This document shows, in pieces, positions 1 through 11,648 of a stretch of 27,680 nucleotides of DNA (positions within the stretch are counted from its first letter, which is position 1; the number at the start of each line of letters is the position of its first letter). The stretch is from Sperchopsis tessellata (lineage: Eukaryota > Arthropoda > Insecta > Coleoptera > Hydrophilidae): assembly GCA_033557685.1 (NCBI GenBank), contig JAWQRN010000624.1, forward strand, positions 1 through 27,680, written 5' to 3'. The translations under genes and the position numbers were made by a program. Below the pieces are notes generated by a model. It made no database searches and was not told where the DNA came from. It saw only the letters and a list, made by a program, of their open reading frames with translations.

Positions 1-299
1 AACAATATTAATACACAAACATTTGATCTCCCGCTGGGTCGAACGTCAGATGTAGAGTACCCTGACCGAGTGAGCAGCTCGTTGAATCTTTGCCGCTCTC
101 CCTTCCACCATAGACAACCGAAGTCGCCTACAGATGAAATAAACAAATTCTGGCATAAATCTTTTGATGGTAGGAAATTATTTTACGGACATTGTTACCG
201 AGGGTGTAATACTACATGAATGAATGAAGGTATGATTTCAAGGCTTCTTTTTAATAGGGGAAAAAGCTTGATCTCTTTTGTTTCAGATGTGCAATGCAT

Positions 300-1037
300 C
301 TGGAGGTAAACCTGATAGTATTGTTTTGGGTAGTGACGTGGTTGCATTTTCTACTTGTATGAAGCTCATGGGTGTTGTTATTGACAGAAATTTGTTATTT
401 GATACCCATATTAACAATCTAGGTTAGAAAGAATATTTACTTGTTAAGAGTATTTTCTGAACATATTGACAGATCGTCCCTTCACACACTATTTGAGAGC
501 GTGTATTCTATTTTAAAATATGGAATATTATTCTAGAGAATAGCTGTGAGTGCTTCAAGAATGTTTCTTTCGCAAAAGAGGGCTGTGCGTATCATATATG
601 GCTTAACCTATCTTGAATCCTCCAGAGAAGTTTCTAAGAAGAATAACTTGCTTACATTACCAGTGCAGTATATTTATGAGTGTTGTTGTTTTTTGTATAA
701 AAAAAAAACTAAATTCCTGCAGTACGAATTTCAGCTTGGTTATTCAACTAGGTTGACACATTTGTACATGTTTCCATTGCATCGACTTTCCCATATTGAA
801 AGATTATGCATGCATCAGAATGTACACTAAATTACTTGCCAAATTAAAACAAACTGATGTTTATAAAAAGTTTAAGAGTACTCTGCACACTTGGCCCTAT
901 ATTTAGGCACAAATTTTGCTCAGTAATTACAATTTATTGTCATTTATTTTTTTTTTACCTCAAGTGATTTGATATGCTATTCATTTGTATCTATCAAGCC
1001 TTATTTTGAATAAATATTATTTTGATTTGATTTGATA
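300..1037 (+). mobile_element. LINE fragment (C-terminal part of ORF2 and 3' end)
   Basis: Across frames with several stops, the plus strand reads KLMGVVIDRNLLFDTHI (about 364-415), then SLFESVYSILKYGII-like sequence, then ASRMFLSQKRAVRIIYGL and NNLLTLPVQYIYE (about 546-690). This is the region after the reverse transcriptase domain in Jockey/CR1-like insect non-LTR retrotransposons (usual forms: FLGVTID, LQKRAVRIIAGL, LGILTLPSLYI). The sequence ends with AATAAATATTAT and then a TTTGA-type short repeat at 1021-1037, a typical 3' tail for such elements. The upstream part is missing (5' truncation) and the frame is broken, so it is a dead copy. Clade is not certain. Confidence 0.8.
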
Positions 1038-1410
1038 TATCTCTTATCTACAACTGAATTTGTATCTAACTTTGAAATTGGATAAATCAGTGCAAAGAAA
1101 TTTCATCTTTTAAAAAAATCAATTGTTCAAAAGCAATTTCAATACAGTTACCACAATTCTTGAATATCAATATTGTAGAAAAACATGATGAATAAAGAAA
1201 CATAAAATTCATAATTACAAAACATATATAGATTATAAAATAAACATAATATAAAAATCAAAATAAAAAAAAAACCCAGTTCAAACAAGGAAGGTGATAA
1301 TTGAAACCACAACATAATATATGGAAGGTATTTATAATTGTACTTCCAATTTCAAATGTATATTATATAGACTTTGAATGAATTCCCTAATATACAATAG
1401 GTACAAGTCC

Positions 1411-1662
1411 GCAGCGTAGCGCCCTCGACGAAACGCGTGAAAATAAGAGGTTTTTTTAGGTTTTTTTTTACTCTAGATGCAACGCAACAATTCCATACAC
1501 CTACTACAAATGATATTTCGTACTTTTATTTATTGTCTAATGTACAAACTCGCACTAAAGAGGGGATTATCCTCAAGAGGAAGGGTAACAAGTAGTGTAT
1601 TTACAAGAGTATAGAAAACGCAAGGTGATTTTCGTTTTACCGACACTAGGGCGCAACGCTGC
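1411..1662. repeat. Short element bounded by 15-bp imperfect inverted repeats
   Basis: The left end GCAGCGTAGCGCCCT (1411-1425) is matched in reverse complement by AGGGCGCAACGCTGC (1648-1662) with one mismatch. The ends are much richer in GC than the surroundings. The interior is non-coding and has T-runs. The length of 252 bases suits a miniature inverted-repeat element, but I find no clear target-site duplication just outside the ends, so the family is unknown and chance cannot be fully excluded. Confidence 0.45.
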
Positions 1663-3230
1663 AAACGTTAAATAACGTGCACAATCAATTTTTTTTTACA
1701 TACATGGGAGCAAACACATACAACAGGTGCAACTAGCTAGTAGAGGTCACAACTCACGAGTGTGGGTTTTTCTTATTAGTTTTTTTTTATTCGGAAACAC
1801 TTGATACTGAACAGTAAAACGTAAGATCATTACAAACATAAATATCTTCACTTAACAACCTGCTAGTATCAAGTTTTACAATAATTTATATTTTTTATTG
1901 GATAAGTATATTATTGGGTAATTTTTGTTATTTTCGGGTGTTTTTTTTTTTTGTTAGAAGGATAACTATACAACTGTTTGTGGGTTCCTATTTCGAAACA
2001 AGTATAGTGATTGCAGATGGGTATTTTGTGCTGAGGAGGGTCACATTCACGAAATCACAAGTTAAAGTAATGTTCAACAACTATTGGTCTTGATATTATT
2101 AATCAGAAACATTTAATTCTAAAGAAAATGCTTTCATAACCTTAGGATAGTTGTTATATTTCAAGATTACTATATAAGTCCTCTGTTGAAAATAAATTAC
2201 TATGATCAATAAATATGAGAAATATTACAGGTCTTTCTTTGGTGTTATCTTTTGTAACAAGATACAATGTAAAATGGGCTCTCATTGAAATACTACCGGC
2301 CATAGTACACAAAGAGAGTAGCCCATAAGTGTGACGTAGAAAATATTTTCATAACGACTTTTGTTTATTGTATGTGTAACTAATTAACATTAAAAGTTAG
2401 CAGAAATAAAAGAAAACATCAAGCTAATTAACTTTTCATTTAATTTTATGGAACACACCTACCAAAACATGTAATATTTCATTCTTTCGCAGAACCCAAA
2501 AAAGAGTGATTGTACATCAAGACCAAAGGTTAGATGAGCCAATAACATTATTAATAATTATAATATTGCCATTTTGTACAGTGTTTATCACTATCAAAAG
2601 AAACGGAACAAACGCAATTGTTACTCGTGAACATAGAATTATGTTTTTTGGTAGTTTATGTCATTAATGCGAACACACTTATTATTCTAAGGTCTACAAC
2701 ATTTCATCTTAAAGATACTAATAGATAAAAAGTTTCTTTTGTTTTAACTACGGTAATATCTCACTTTTTCGCATTCACGATGCAAGAAATATATTTAATT
2801 ACAATATTTAAACATGTTTTTTTCCAATTGACACTTATAAGTTTGAATTGATGACTGACAGGGTTCGGTAAGACTGGTGCTACGTGAGTGGCCAGGTTCC
2901 TAAAGTTAACTAGCATCTATATGGACGTATATCGATGAGACCATGTGGCATATTTTCATGAAACAAATAAAATCACAACAATATGTATGACTAAATTATC
3001 ATTATTCTTGAGTACAACAATTAGAAAACAATTGCTTCGTCATCTTTTACAGTTTACAATATTGTTTTATATTATTCTACTAGAGAAATCTGTCACCAAC
3101 ATCTACTATATGATATAGAATAATATAATCAATATATTAATATATAGTTTGATTAAATAGCTACTTTTTTAAGTCTGTGAATGGTTTGGTAATTTATATC
3201 AACATTTGGAGCAGAAGCCAGGTCTTCTTC
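1663..3230. other. AT-rich stretch without recognised gene
   Basis: Both strands were read and no convincing coding frame, RNA gene or transposon protein was found. There is one small imperfect inverted repeat at about 2275-2326 (TGGGCTCTC against GAGAGTAGCCCA). The region is probably intergenic. Confidence 0.5.
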
Positions 3231-3244
3231 TTTCTTATTCTTTC

Positions 3245-3735
3245 TCAGCCACTTTCTATCCACTCCTGGATGTAAGCATCTCCTAAATTCTTCTCAGTCT
3301 CTTGTGCCATCTGGAACCAGTATTTGCCCTTTATGTGCTTGATGTCATCTGTCCATCTTTCCTGGGGCTTTCCCGGCCTTCTCTTCATCTTCCTTGGTCT
3401 CCATGTTGTTATTTTTGATGTCCATCTATCTTGCAACATGTCGAACCCATTGCCATTCGTTACACGTAATTTCTCACGTATTTGATCTTTTTGATCTAGT
3501 TGAACAACTACTTCACTGTCACTCATAATTTTGGTTTTATCCAAGCTCATTTGCAGGCCTATGTGTTTGCATGCATTATTAAGTTCTTGTAGCATACTCT
3601 TCAGTTCTTCCACATTGCTCGAGATCAAAACTATATCGTTCGTGAAACGTACGTGGTTCAACTAACATCCGTCTATATTTATGCGTTTATTTTCCCAAGC
3701 TAGTTGTTTAAAGCCAGGTAATCAACTCTATTTCA
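3245..3735 (-). mobile_element. LINE fragment, RTE-like reverse transcriptase C-terminus
   Basis: The minus strand reads WENKRINIDG (about 3700), then LNHVRFTNDIVLISSNVEEL and LQMSLDKTKIM, then after a gap RPRKMKRRPGKPQERWTDDI and a tail containing AQETEKNLGDAYIQEWI. These match the last third of a common RTE-like non-LTR retrotransposon, with its 'LRFADDIVLIS' catalytic box and 'GRPQ-RW-DDI' C-terminal tail. The catalytic FADD is changed to FTND, and the segment between the KTKIM stretch and the tail is shortened, so an internal deletion is likely. The 5' part is absent. A 138-residue open frame survives at 3245-3661, but it is a dead remnant. Confidence 0.85.
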
Positions 3736-3929
3736 AATATATATAGTCAAATCTTTGCACGGCATCACTGCTTTCCTAGGCAGTACAAAGAAACTAAATC
3801 AGTTTTGAATGTATAATTTATGCTCTTAAGCTAGCTTTTTTATTCCAGTATATAAATCAGAATCAGATTCTGGAACATATTAAGTGTAACAATCATTTTA
3901 CTCAATTACAGTTTTGTTCTGAGGGGGTA

Positions 3930-4700
3930 GATCCATGTCACAGGTTATTTAGTCTTACATCACTAAGGTTTTCACCCTTTAGATAAGAGAATTTTATATA
4001 ACAACCTTCATGGATTTAAGTAAGGCTTTCGACTGCTTCTCTTATAGTATTTTAATCGATCAAAATAGCAGTGTAGTCTTACAATATCATTTGGCCAAGA
4101 AAATAAAGCTTATGTCTATGCGTGATGACAGATCAGTTCCTTTAGATAAAGGATGTGAAGTCGCTAAGACATTTTTTCAGAAACCTCTCTTATTGTCTAC
4201 TGATTTCTCATCAAATGGGTTATATGCTAAGTCAGGGTTGTTTGCTGATAATAAAATACTGATATACAAATCGTCCAGAGTTGCACATTGACAGTTTCTA
4301 TTGCCAGTAGAGCATCGTGATTTGATTTTCATCCAATCAGTTGTCTATCACTTAATTTTTATAAGACTTCACAATTGAGATACTCAATTTAATGCTCCTG
4401 TTTACGCAAAAGTTTCTTGGTGTTTTAATAGACCCTGTTTAAGTGGAAAAGTATATGTTGGGAGGACTGCTAGCAGATACTGCAGTCCCATTTCAATGTT
4501 CCGAAATCCACGAGAGGTCGCGTTTGTTGACATCTTAATTATTCACGCTTACTATGCAATCTTCCAGACACATACCCCACTCACTTGTGGCTTTGGATCA
4601 CGGTGCTTCAATAGATAGAATGTTTGGTCATCTAAGACAGGCAACCTGAATGATAGCTGGTATAAACTCTGCCGCAGATTATTGAGTACTTTTTGTTAAA
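3930..4700 (+). mobile_element. LINE fragment with reverse transcriptase motifs A and C
   Basis: The plus strand reads MDLSKAFDCFSYSILI at 4010 (motif A of reverse transcriptase) and LFADNKILIYKSS near 4240 (motif C, with FADD changed to FADN). In shifted frames it then reads REVAFVDILIIHAYYAIFQ (about 4512) and HGASIDRMFGHLRQAT followed by MIAGI (about 4600-4660), the C-terminal conserved block. The spacing between motifs is shorter than in intact elements, so there are internal deletions. Stops and frame changes show the copy is dead. It resembles Jockey/CR1-like insect LINEs. Confidence 0.75.
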
Positions 4701-4719
4701 GTGTGAACAAATCAAAGGC

Positions 4720-5800
4720 ACACTGATCTCAGCAAAGCAATTGACTCGGTAGATCATTCTATATTGTTAATGAAGCTTGGGTGATATGAAGCCAGAGGTT
4801 GGTTGGTTGTGATGTTAACGACGCTTCGACAGCCGTGGTCATTTTGCTCCAAAAATCGTTTTTAAGTCAAACGTATGTCTTCGATATTCAAGACATCGTT
4901 ATATTTTGGTTATATAAGGTTTAGTAGACCTGTTGCTCCAAGGAATTTGAAGAGTTTATCAATTCTCTCCCAGCAGAACATTAAATTCATGAGGGAAATT
5001 ACAGTCCTCCCTTGCCTCTTGATATAAGGTAGAAACAAGTAAGATGAACTATGAGATATTCGGCAATGACCTATTCTCAACCGTGTTAGTTTAACTTCTT
5101 CGCGTGGAGTTCCACAAGGTAATGACTTGGGTCCCATATTCTTTTTTATCTGTACTATTTGCTATATAGAATTTCCAATTTCAATTAAATTCTCCAGTAA
5201 CACTGTCTTTTTGATCAATTCTGCATTTGAAATTTCCGTGGTCAGATTTTAATCATTGCGAAACATTGGTTTACAGCAAATTCACTACACTTAAACACTC
5301 TGTGTCAATTTACGTGGTTTATACTTTGATGAAGGCCCAATATAGAAAGGTTGGCTGGGTAACTCTCATCTGCTATCCTTAAAGTGAGAAGCATGGCAAA
5401 CACCGAGGTAGCAAGGATGAGGTTCACTATGGTGTATTCTATAAATTCATGAAGTATCAAGCACTTATCTGGGTCTATTGATTTCAATTGTGCCAAATAG
5501 TTATTCTTCAAAACAGGGAAATTTGATCCTCAACCAAAGGTACATTTATTTCATTTTCATATGTCTTTATTCTTCCGTGCCACTTATATACTAAAACGTT
5601 GGATTGTCTTACCTATAATTCAGATTTACATCAATATAACACGAGAAAATACATAAACTTTCTCCTATACGGGAGAAGTTCAAATTTTACAAGAAGTCGT
5701 CACAGTGGGCTCTGAACTTTAATTGATAGAGACCTTCCACGCCATTTATAGCTTACCCCATTCGGTAGGAAGACTAGCATAGTAAGTCTGGAAATTATAT
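4720..5800 (+). mobile_element. Second LINE fragment, head-to-tail with the previous one
   Basis: A new motif A, DLSKAIDSVDHSILLMKLG (about 4718-4776), starts just after the C-terminal block of the preceding element, so this is a separate insertion or a tandem piece. It is followed by SLTSSRGVPQGNDLGPIFF (about 5091-5147), the GVPQG motif, and WFTANSLHLN (about 5268), the conserved motif after the catalytic box. The catalytic box itself was not recognised. The 3' boundary is indistinct, around 5800. Minus-strand open frames across it are shadows. Confidence 0.7.
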
Positions 5801-5849
5801 CATAATTTATTTTTTTATTAATTTATTGTACTATATTTGTGACAAATTG

Positions 5850-8790
5850 TAACTTGTAACCCTTTACATTTACAACTGTCTTTAACAATTTCACAAAGAT
5901 CTTAATGCCTTGATAACTCACTATGTAAAAATTTAAAATTAATAAGAAACATTGAAAAAATAAAAATCATAGAGCACATAATTAATTGGGAAAATAAGCC
6001 ATATAGTCATCGATATACCAGACTGGAGCTAGACTACAACTGTTCAGGTCCAGTATAAAATTATCTACAATACACAAATAGTTTTAACGACGAAAGACTT
6101 ACTTGTATGTTCAATTATATTAGAGATCCTCGAAAGCCTACGGAATGATTCAAACGATAACTAATGAACTAAAGATTCCCGTTTACCGGGAAGGAGTGTT
6201 GTCTAAATATAGCGTACGCAATAGGAAGACAGGGTAGTGACAGACTAAGACGTTTGGTGAGGTCCCAGAAAGCATCCATGACCAGCACGAAGCTGTGGCA
6301 CTTCATCAATGTCTGGTTTATAAATGGCGGCGTTTCGTATTGTGAAGCAAAAGTCAGGAGCTGTTAGATTGGTGTTTCAATAAGCTTGCTAGCCCAGCTA
6401 CAATACTTTAAAGTCACTGAAGCTATACGTGCAAAAAAATTCAATCATTTGTCTACGAAACTTTCTGCTTAAATTTTTATCAATCATTTGTCCAAAAAAG
6501 CAATTTTTAGATATCTTAAAAAATTCTTTAGATTTTTAATTGTACTGTTGAACTTATTCCTTTATCTTTTGCCATAGAATGCTTTTGAGGATAAATCTGA
6601 TTTAATACACTATTCCTATAAATAAGAACTATCACATGTGTAATTTTAAGCCTTCCATTTGGATAAATGGATACTAGTTCATAAGAGGTTTCCAAGTATA
6701 ATGTTCAGTACAATTTGAGACAGTAATACTGCAAGAAAAATTTTGTGATCTACAAAGGTCACGGATTCACTTAGTAGTATGTTTGGTATATATCCAAGTA
6801 TTATATATCGCAGTACTTTGAGAGCAAGGATTTTGTGCATGGTGGCTCATTTCATTTAATATCATGCAAAAAAAAATCAAACATTGCTCATAGGCCCACA
6901 AAGGTTACCAACAAGAACGTGAAAAGACAAACTAAATAAAAGTAATGTCGTACATATATAAAAAATAAATTAAGAAAGAAAACAATCTACGAGCGCATTC
7001 AGTGTGAATAAAATCCTGGATTATGTGCAAGGGTTTTTTATATTTAAGAATGCTAGTCCCTCTGCACAATAAATGCACTGAAACCATCTAGTGCCCATGA
7101 CGTGGATCCAAGTTAAAAACAAATATAGCTTTATTAGGTCTAGTCTTAGTACTTAAACTAGAAAAATGTTACAAGTAGTGAAGGTGTTAAAAGCCACAAA
7201 AAAAACATTCTGACCTCAAAATACTTATTTTTTACTACTTTTATCAATATGACCGCAGATAGATCTTTTTTGCACGCATAATTTCGAGTAACTTGCAAGC
7301 TTCTAATATGTGCTGGTCGTTCCATTAGAACATATCCTACTCAGTTTTTTATTTATATAATGCACATTTTCTTACACAGGTACAAATTAAAGAGTACACA
7401 CCCTTTTCTTGAAAATTTTGTGTGTCGAAAATAACTGAGGCATATGAGCAGTGTTATGAAAGAAAAGTCCGAATTTACTTTACATATTTCTTTGTACACA
7501 AAAGACATGTTAATTTCAATCTAAACACAAAACATTAATTACATATAAGTTGTATTAGAATTATATTTGGAGAATATTAACAATGTTCGAGAAAAGTTAG
7601 AAATGTATTGGATCGAAGATTGAGCCTTTATTTTATTAAAAATACATATATAAGCTTTCATTTTAAGCTAGATATATTTGAATTCCTTCTGTTACTATAA
7701 TCTGCAATTATTTAGGATATATTGAAGAAGAATTGCAGTTCTATAGTTACAAGTTGCTAACACTAACATTTTTATATAGAAAATGAGAAGGCAATATAGC
7801 TGTAGTGTGGTGGCTTAGAACTCAGCTTTTTGTGACAAGGGAGGAGCTCCATCTTCAACACACCTTATCATTGCATTATGGTAGCAATGATAAAGATAAT
7901 CCCCAATACTATTGAGGTGCTGCTAGATCTTTCCTCACTAAGAGTATGGTCTGAAGCAGATTTCATGAGACTAATGGTTTACTAAAGCTAAAGTGGACCA
8001 CTAAGATGGCTGTCATATTCTGTGAAGAAACTTGCAAAGGTATTTTAAGCTTCCATAGCAGATTATAATAAGTAGTATTCCCCAAATATATTTTATAACA
8101 ACCTATATTGGTTAAGAAATAATATAATTTAAATGAAAATATCATTTACAAGATTTTAAAAGTTTAGAAAAGCAGGATTTGTTAAAATTGTGGATGGTTT
8201 TTGGCCTTTCACATGAATTGACAGTACCATAGAGAGATGGTAGAAGCGATCTTCTAATCTAGCGTATCAGGTGTTTTGTAGATGCGACAGGTACGTAAAA
8301 AGGTACTGCTCATATAAATAGTGAAAATTAGGCCTCTCAATGCTACTGATTGTGCAAATCTCTCAATCTATGTAGAAACGTTTCTAACTATTCTACGTTT
8401 CTTTCTAAACTCACTACCCTATTTATAATTAAGATGTTTTTCTATTACCAGAGATTCCTTTTGTTTTTTATATTATTTCCTTAACTTAAAAACAGTTTTA
8501 CATAAACAACGTGAGGCCAGGGACGACAAGTCGATTAAAACCCGACAGAGCCGTCGCACGGCCTACGTTTTAGTTTATTTTTTCTTTGTTATTGTTTTCA
8601 TTAAATTTAACTACGGGTGTCCGCTTCATTTTTGTTTTTTAACTGTACACTAAATCTGCGGATACACTCACTTTTAAAATTCTACGATAATGTTGGAACG
8701 AAACATAACAATTTACTTATATATCACACATTTCTGAACAAAACATTTTTTTTATATATTATTGCTACAGCAAATCTTTTCCCATCGTCA
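5850..8790. other. AT-rich stretch without recognised gene
   Basis: No supported coding frame was found on either strand. Two islands are richer in GC: about 6170-6380 and about 8505-8640 (the latter with a small hairpin GCCGTCGCACGGC). They may be remnants of unrecognised transposons. Short open frames here show no family features. Confidence 0.4.
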
Positions 8791-8809
8791 ACTTAAAAAT
8801 TAACTATAA

Positions 8810-8998
8810 TTATATATTTATAGTATATATCTGCTGGCCTACTAAGCTAAATTTCTCATACGATAAATTATTTTCCTTATGAAATGTTCTTGGATATAAC
8901 GAAAGCTCACTTAAGTTCAACAATAAACAATGAAAATGTGATGAACAGCCACTGAAGTTTGATGTACACTGCTTTTTGTGACCAGTTTTCTTCCAAGC
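8810..8998 (-). pseudogene. Possible exon remnant ending a MYND zinc finger
   Basis: After a good minus-strand acceptor (GTTATGTGTGTTTTCAG) the frame reads AWKKTGHKKQC and continues about 50 residues to TAA. The W-x4-H-x3-C pattern is what ends a MYND zinc finger, where the histidine and cysteine are the last two metal ligands and bind zinc in protein-interaction domains. The first ligands would have to sit in an upstream exon, which I could not find between 9000 and 11200. The residues after the finger match nothing I recognise. It could be the last exon of a small gene downstream of Syx1A, a pseudogene, or chance. Confidence 0.3.
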
Positions 8999-9602
8999 CT
9001 GAAAACACACATAACAAGCATTATTTAGTAGTTATTCAAGTATTGTTTGAGTAATGTGTGTTATGTGATGATGTGAAAAACTAAACAGCTTTAATTCTGT
9101 ATATAGACTTCCACGGTCACAGTAAATAACATCAGGTTTTCCGGGAGATAAGCGTGTGTTAGTTTTTCTCCTTGCCAATGTTTCATCTACCATTATCAAG
9201 ATATGTAGCTTTCAAGAAAGCTAGGTATCATCTAACAATACCTATAGCTCCACCAAATGTGTGGTAGCGACGAACAAGGTGCGCAATGGCATATATGGAA
9301 ATACTATTACGAAAAAGGAGGGAATGCCTACACAGACAAATATCCCTATTACTTCGAGTAGGTGAGCCCACGCGATTCCAAAAACATACTCCTATAAAAT
9401 TCAAGGAGAAATGTTTCACACATGTTTCTGTTTTAAATAGTTTAACTGTGTTCTTTTTTGTGATGTTTTGAGTTTTTCTTTAATATTATTTTTAATTATT
9501 GACATAAGATTTTAACCGAAACCTAAAAGACGTATTTTGAAGAAAGAAAAACTGTGTCTCAACATTTTTGCAGCTATGACACGTGAAGCTGAATTGGTCA
9601 AA

Positions 9603-9659
9603 TGTGTAGCAAGCCAAGTGAACATTTTATTGTGTAGCAACGCCAAGTGAACATTTTAT
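9603..9659. repeat. Tandem duplication of a 28/29-base unit
   Basis: Two adjacent copies of a unit starting TGTGTAGCAA and ending AACATTTTAT occupy 9603-9630 and 9631-9659; they differ by one inserted C. It is a recent local duplication with no coding content. Confidence 0.85.
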
Positions 9660-9864
9660 TACGCCGCAGGCAAAAATGATTCGATGTAGAGGTGTGTGCG
9701 AAAATACCATCAAAAAGATGAAAAAATAAACGTCATTTGTCCAAAATGGAATATTTACTGTTTTTTTATCTCTCAGTAAAAAACAGACTAAAAGTGAAAG
9801 TAGTGAATGAAATTGACGACACTAATTAATAATTTTTAAGAAGAACATTTTATAATTATTAACA

Positions 9865-10620
9865 ATGGAAAGAGAGATTGGATATGCACGAGCAAAGGAA
9901 AGTTTACAAAAAAATTTAATGGCTTGGAGAGAAAAACCAAAAACAATTGTCAAGTTTTAATTGAAGAATTTGACGTGCGATGCTTCTGAGCTAAATATTT
10001 ATGACAGATGCTATAGTACCGTGAAGAAAAAAGGTCTTCATGGAAACTACACACATGGAGAAGGTTAAAATGCTATAAAAGTTAAACTTCAAAAAGATAC
10101 TTTCCGTACAGTAGGTTCAGGTTCATGACTTATTAAGGTATATGCGAGGGATGAAATGACATTTATATCTAATAATGAATTGATAGGTCCAAGACATATT
10201 ATTGTACATGCGGAAAGTGATATAGGGTTTATACCTAATAAAAAATTGATTCTTAAATCTATGCAAAAATACGGAGACTATCATGGAGATATGAGCTAAA
10301 AGAATTACAAAGAAATGGCTGATGGAAAAATTAATTCCTATCTACCTATCCGTAAACCTAGTTACCGTAATGTTTGCTAGAGAAGCTGCCAATTTCTAAT
10401 TCTAAAAAGGCTGATAACACTGAAACAATAATGTTTAGAAAGTATTTGAAATAGATAATATTTGAATTAATTAATTAGATTGTCCCACATCATTCTTACC
10501 TAAATGGTTTGGGCGGCCTTGAAAAATATGTTGCAGATCACAAATGCACAATTAAATAGGAAAATGTTAGGGTAGTGGCGTGTTTTTGCTGTACAAAATT
10601 AAATATTTAGATGGCTTGAC
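9865..10620 (+). mobile_element. Decayed IS630/Tc1-mariner superfamily transposase
   Basis: Read across stops, the plus strand contains ARDEMTFISNNELIGPRHII, VHAESDIGFIPNKKLILKS and YGDYHGDM (about 10144-10300). After a degraded stretch it has HHSYLNGLGGLEKYVADHKC (about 10488-10545). These match the DDE transposase family in which the usual forms are GPR-IIVHAG, GFIP, DYH--M, and YHPDLNPIE--W--VK-YVA--N. The segment that should hold the second catalytic aspartate (usual form DNA-YHN) reads RKPSYRNV, and the glutamate region is changed to GLGGLE. Multiple stops show the copy is dead. No inverted ends were identified, so borders are approximate. Confidence 0.65.
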
Positions 10621-10974
10621 TTAAAAAACCACGGAAAGAATCATAATCAATTTTGACAAAATGTGAATTATCTGGAACTGAAATTTGGAATAAGATAAAT
10701 TTAGTTTAATTTGTATCATGACTGTTTAAATTTATTTAATTATAGTATATACTAAATTTATTAATCATATTTTATAGCTACTTATCTATAACGGTAAATA
10801 AAAAGTATCTTACATAAAAGTGCAAATTATTAAATATCCAGTGTTTCTTTCAGATATTATTACCTACGAGTCTAAGTATAAAGTAGCCGAGTATAACTTC
10901 GTCCCAGAATAAACTACACAACTTATAATTCTAATCTTGTGCGAACCAGAGCTGTTCGCATAATGATTAAGTTG

Positions 10975-11100
10975 CAATAGTGGATGACACATCAGCAAGA
11001 AGAAAATCTAACATACAGTTATCTCCTGGAAAACCTAAACGACTTTAATTTATTAGAACTTACTTCTATGAGTATATATCTAAAATCTAGAGATAATACG
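10975..11100 (+). repeat. Dispersed repeat, copy 1
   Basis: This segment shares a string of matches with copies near 16612 and 27228: GTGGATGACACATCAGCAAG, GTTATCTCCTGGAAAACC and the following TAGA/TATAT part. It is the most diverged of the three and lies about 130 bases downstream of the canonical Syx1A stop, probably inside the 3' UTR or just past it. Confidence 0.5.
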
Positions 11101-11226
11101 ACATTCCAAATCTAAATCTGTTAATGAAAAGAAGTGAATATATTTAAATGTCAAAGATGCATAAGAATGAGTAAGAAGATGTAAAATTTGTGTATAGAAA
11201 ATACAATTAGATACATACCTTGTTTT

Positions 11227-11310
11227 TTATCCGAGTCCGAAGTAGCTTCCAATAGTTGAGGCAACTATTATGCCGAGGATTGTGAGACAAATTAAGATCA
11301 TGATCTTCTT
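11227..11310 (-). CDS. Syx1A: Syntaxin 1A, canonical membrane-anchor terminal exon
   Basis: The exon encodes KKIMILICLTILGIIVAS followed by TIGSYFGLG and a TAA stop, which is the classic syntaxin 1A transmembrane tail (compare the KKIM-I-IC pattern of vertebrate and fly syntaxins). The acceptor is ATTTCAACATGCAG after a pyrimidine-rich stretch on the minus strand, and the start is phase 0. It lies 9.5 kb downstream of the canonical SNARE-half exon and 5.9 kb beyond the alternative anchor exon, so making the canonical protein requires skipping both alternative exons. The 3' UTR should extend to lower coordinates; an AATAAA lies at about 11054-11049 on the minus strand, roughly 170 bases after the stop. 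The membrane segment contains glycine and alanine residues, which the alternative anchor largely lacks. Confidence 0.95.
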   Translation of the reverse strand, partial: KKIMILICLTILGIIVASTIGSYFGLG

Positions 11311-11634
11311 CTGCATGTTGAAATAGATAGAAGATAGATGTTAATATCTGGTACAAAAAAACTACAAGCCACCGGTCAAAGAACTCTAGTTATATATGTA
11401 TACCCTTCACCGACGGCACAATATAATCAGGTAAAAAGAAAAAAAAAAAAAAAACAACACAAGAAAATGTGGTAACAAAAACAGTAAAGAAAATCAAAAC
11501 AAAAATTCTATAAAACATAATTTAATAATATATGTATGTAAACAAATACATTTAAAAAATAATAATAGTAAAATGAGGTGCAAAACGTTAAGGTCAAACT
11601 TAAATAAATAAAGAAACAAAAGGTCGATTTTTCT

Positions 11635-11648
11635 TATATATATATATA
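11635..11648. repeat. TA microsatellite
   Basis: A short run of TA dinucleotides in AT-rich DNA downstream (in transcription order) of the alternative anchor exon. It is of no known role. Confidence 0.8.

Noticed and set aside
3245..3661. 138-codon minus-strand frame considered as a host gene
   Set aside because: It matches the end of a LINE reverse transcriptase with a mutated catalytic box and an internal deletion, so it is a transposon remnant.
9228..9471. Overlapping open frames on both strands (63 and 61 codons)
   Set aside because: Mutually antisense, short, no recognised motif, no splice or start context.
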